Assembly: GCA_922989275.2 (NCBI GenBank)
Contig: OV277866.1
Location: 58,333,246-58,397,245 of the forward strand
Direction of reading: 5' to 3'
DNA: 64,000 nucleotides
DNA from: Gari tellinella
Lineage: Eukaryota > Mollusca > Bivalvia > Cardiida > Psammobiidae
Below the pieces are notes generated by a model. It had not been told where the DNA came from, made no database searches, and saw only the letters and a list, made by a program, of their open reading frames with translations. Below, piece by piece: positions 63,950-64,000 of this stretch (within the stretch, counting starts at the first letter, position 1; every line of letters starts with the position of its first letter). A program made the position numbers and the translations under genes.

Positions 63950-64000
63950 TAGAAATCTCCTGAATCTATTTTATATGAACATCTGTCAACTGCATCTCCA

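Overview
This window looks like intron-rich, transposon-saturated nuclear DNA from a bivalve mollusc, most likely a heterodont. The reasons are the very frequent 'TTTTAGCTCACCTG...' elements with CGTC-type microsatellites and tandem cores (the pearl/Helentron-like style known from bivalves), the abundant perfect-palindrome MITEs, Ty3/Gypsy, LINE and Tc1 fossils, and GT-AG split genes. The species (Dreissena-like?) is a guess. No organellar, bacterial or intact viral genes were seen.

Genes. (1) A C2H2 zinc-finger gene at 6.5-7.5 kb (9 fingers, + strand), whose 3' finger array has decayed and is split by a 924-bp transposon. (2) A paralogous C2H2 gene at 26.2-28.1 kb (13 intact fingers, + strand), with decayed fingers on both sides and strikingly homogenised recognition helices. 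(3) A FAM204A homologue on the + strand. Six consecutive phase-compatible coding exons were assembled between 42,886 and 53,624, and a candidate first exon lies at 39,296. Its introns are packed with MITEs.

Relics. A Tc1-like transposase (1.8-2.3 kb), a Ty3/Gypsy element on the minus strand (11.3-14.6 kb) split by two later insertions, a Tigger/pogo-like C-terminus (15.2-15.8 kb), an unclassified transposase-like family (15.9-16.8 kb), a 5'-truncated LINE (20.9-22.2 kb), and three kinds of tRNA-like SINE.

Repeats. More than a dozen Helentron-like elements have a 5' hairpin, a CGTC microsatellite, about 170-bp tandem cores and a 3' GGGCC/GGCCC hairpin ending in CTTGT. Several MITE families are recognisable by their flanks: TTAA with CCC/GGG ends (piggyBac-like), TA with CAGT ends (Tigger-like), other TA elements, and CAGGG ends with 8-bp duplications (hAT-like). 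Nesting is extensive and gives relative ages.

The most interesting patterns are these. Two palindromic core modules recur inside MITEs whose termini belong to different transposon superfamilies. The Helentron-like 5' hairpins keep a C(GAA)G triloop while their stems change. A hAT-like MITE sits about 13 nt upstream of a FAM204A 3' splice site. All calls were made by eye; alignments were not run.
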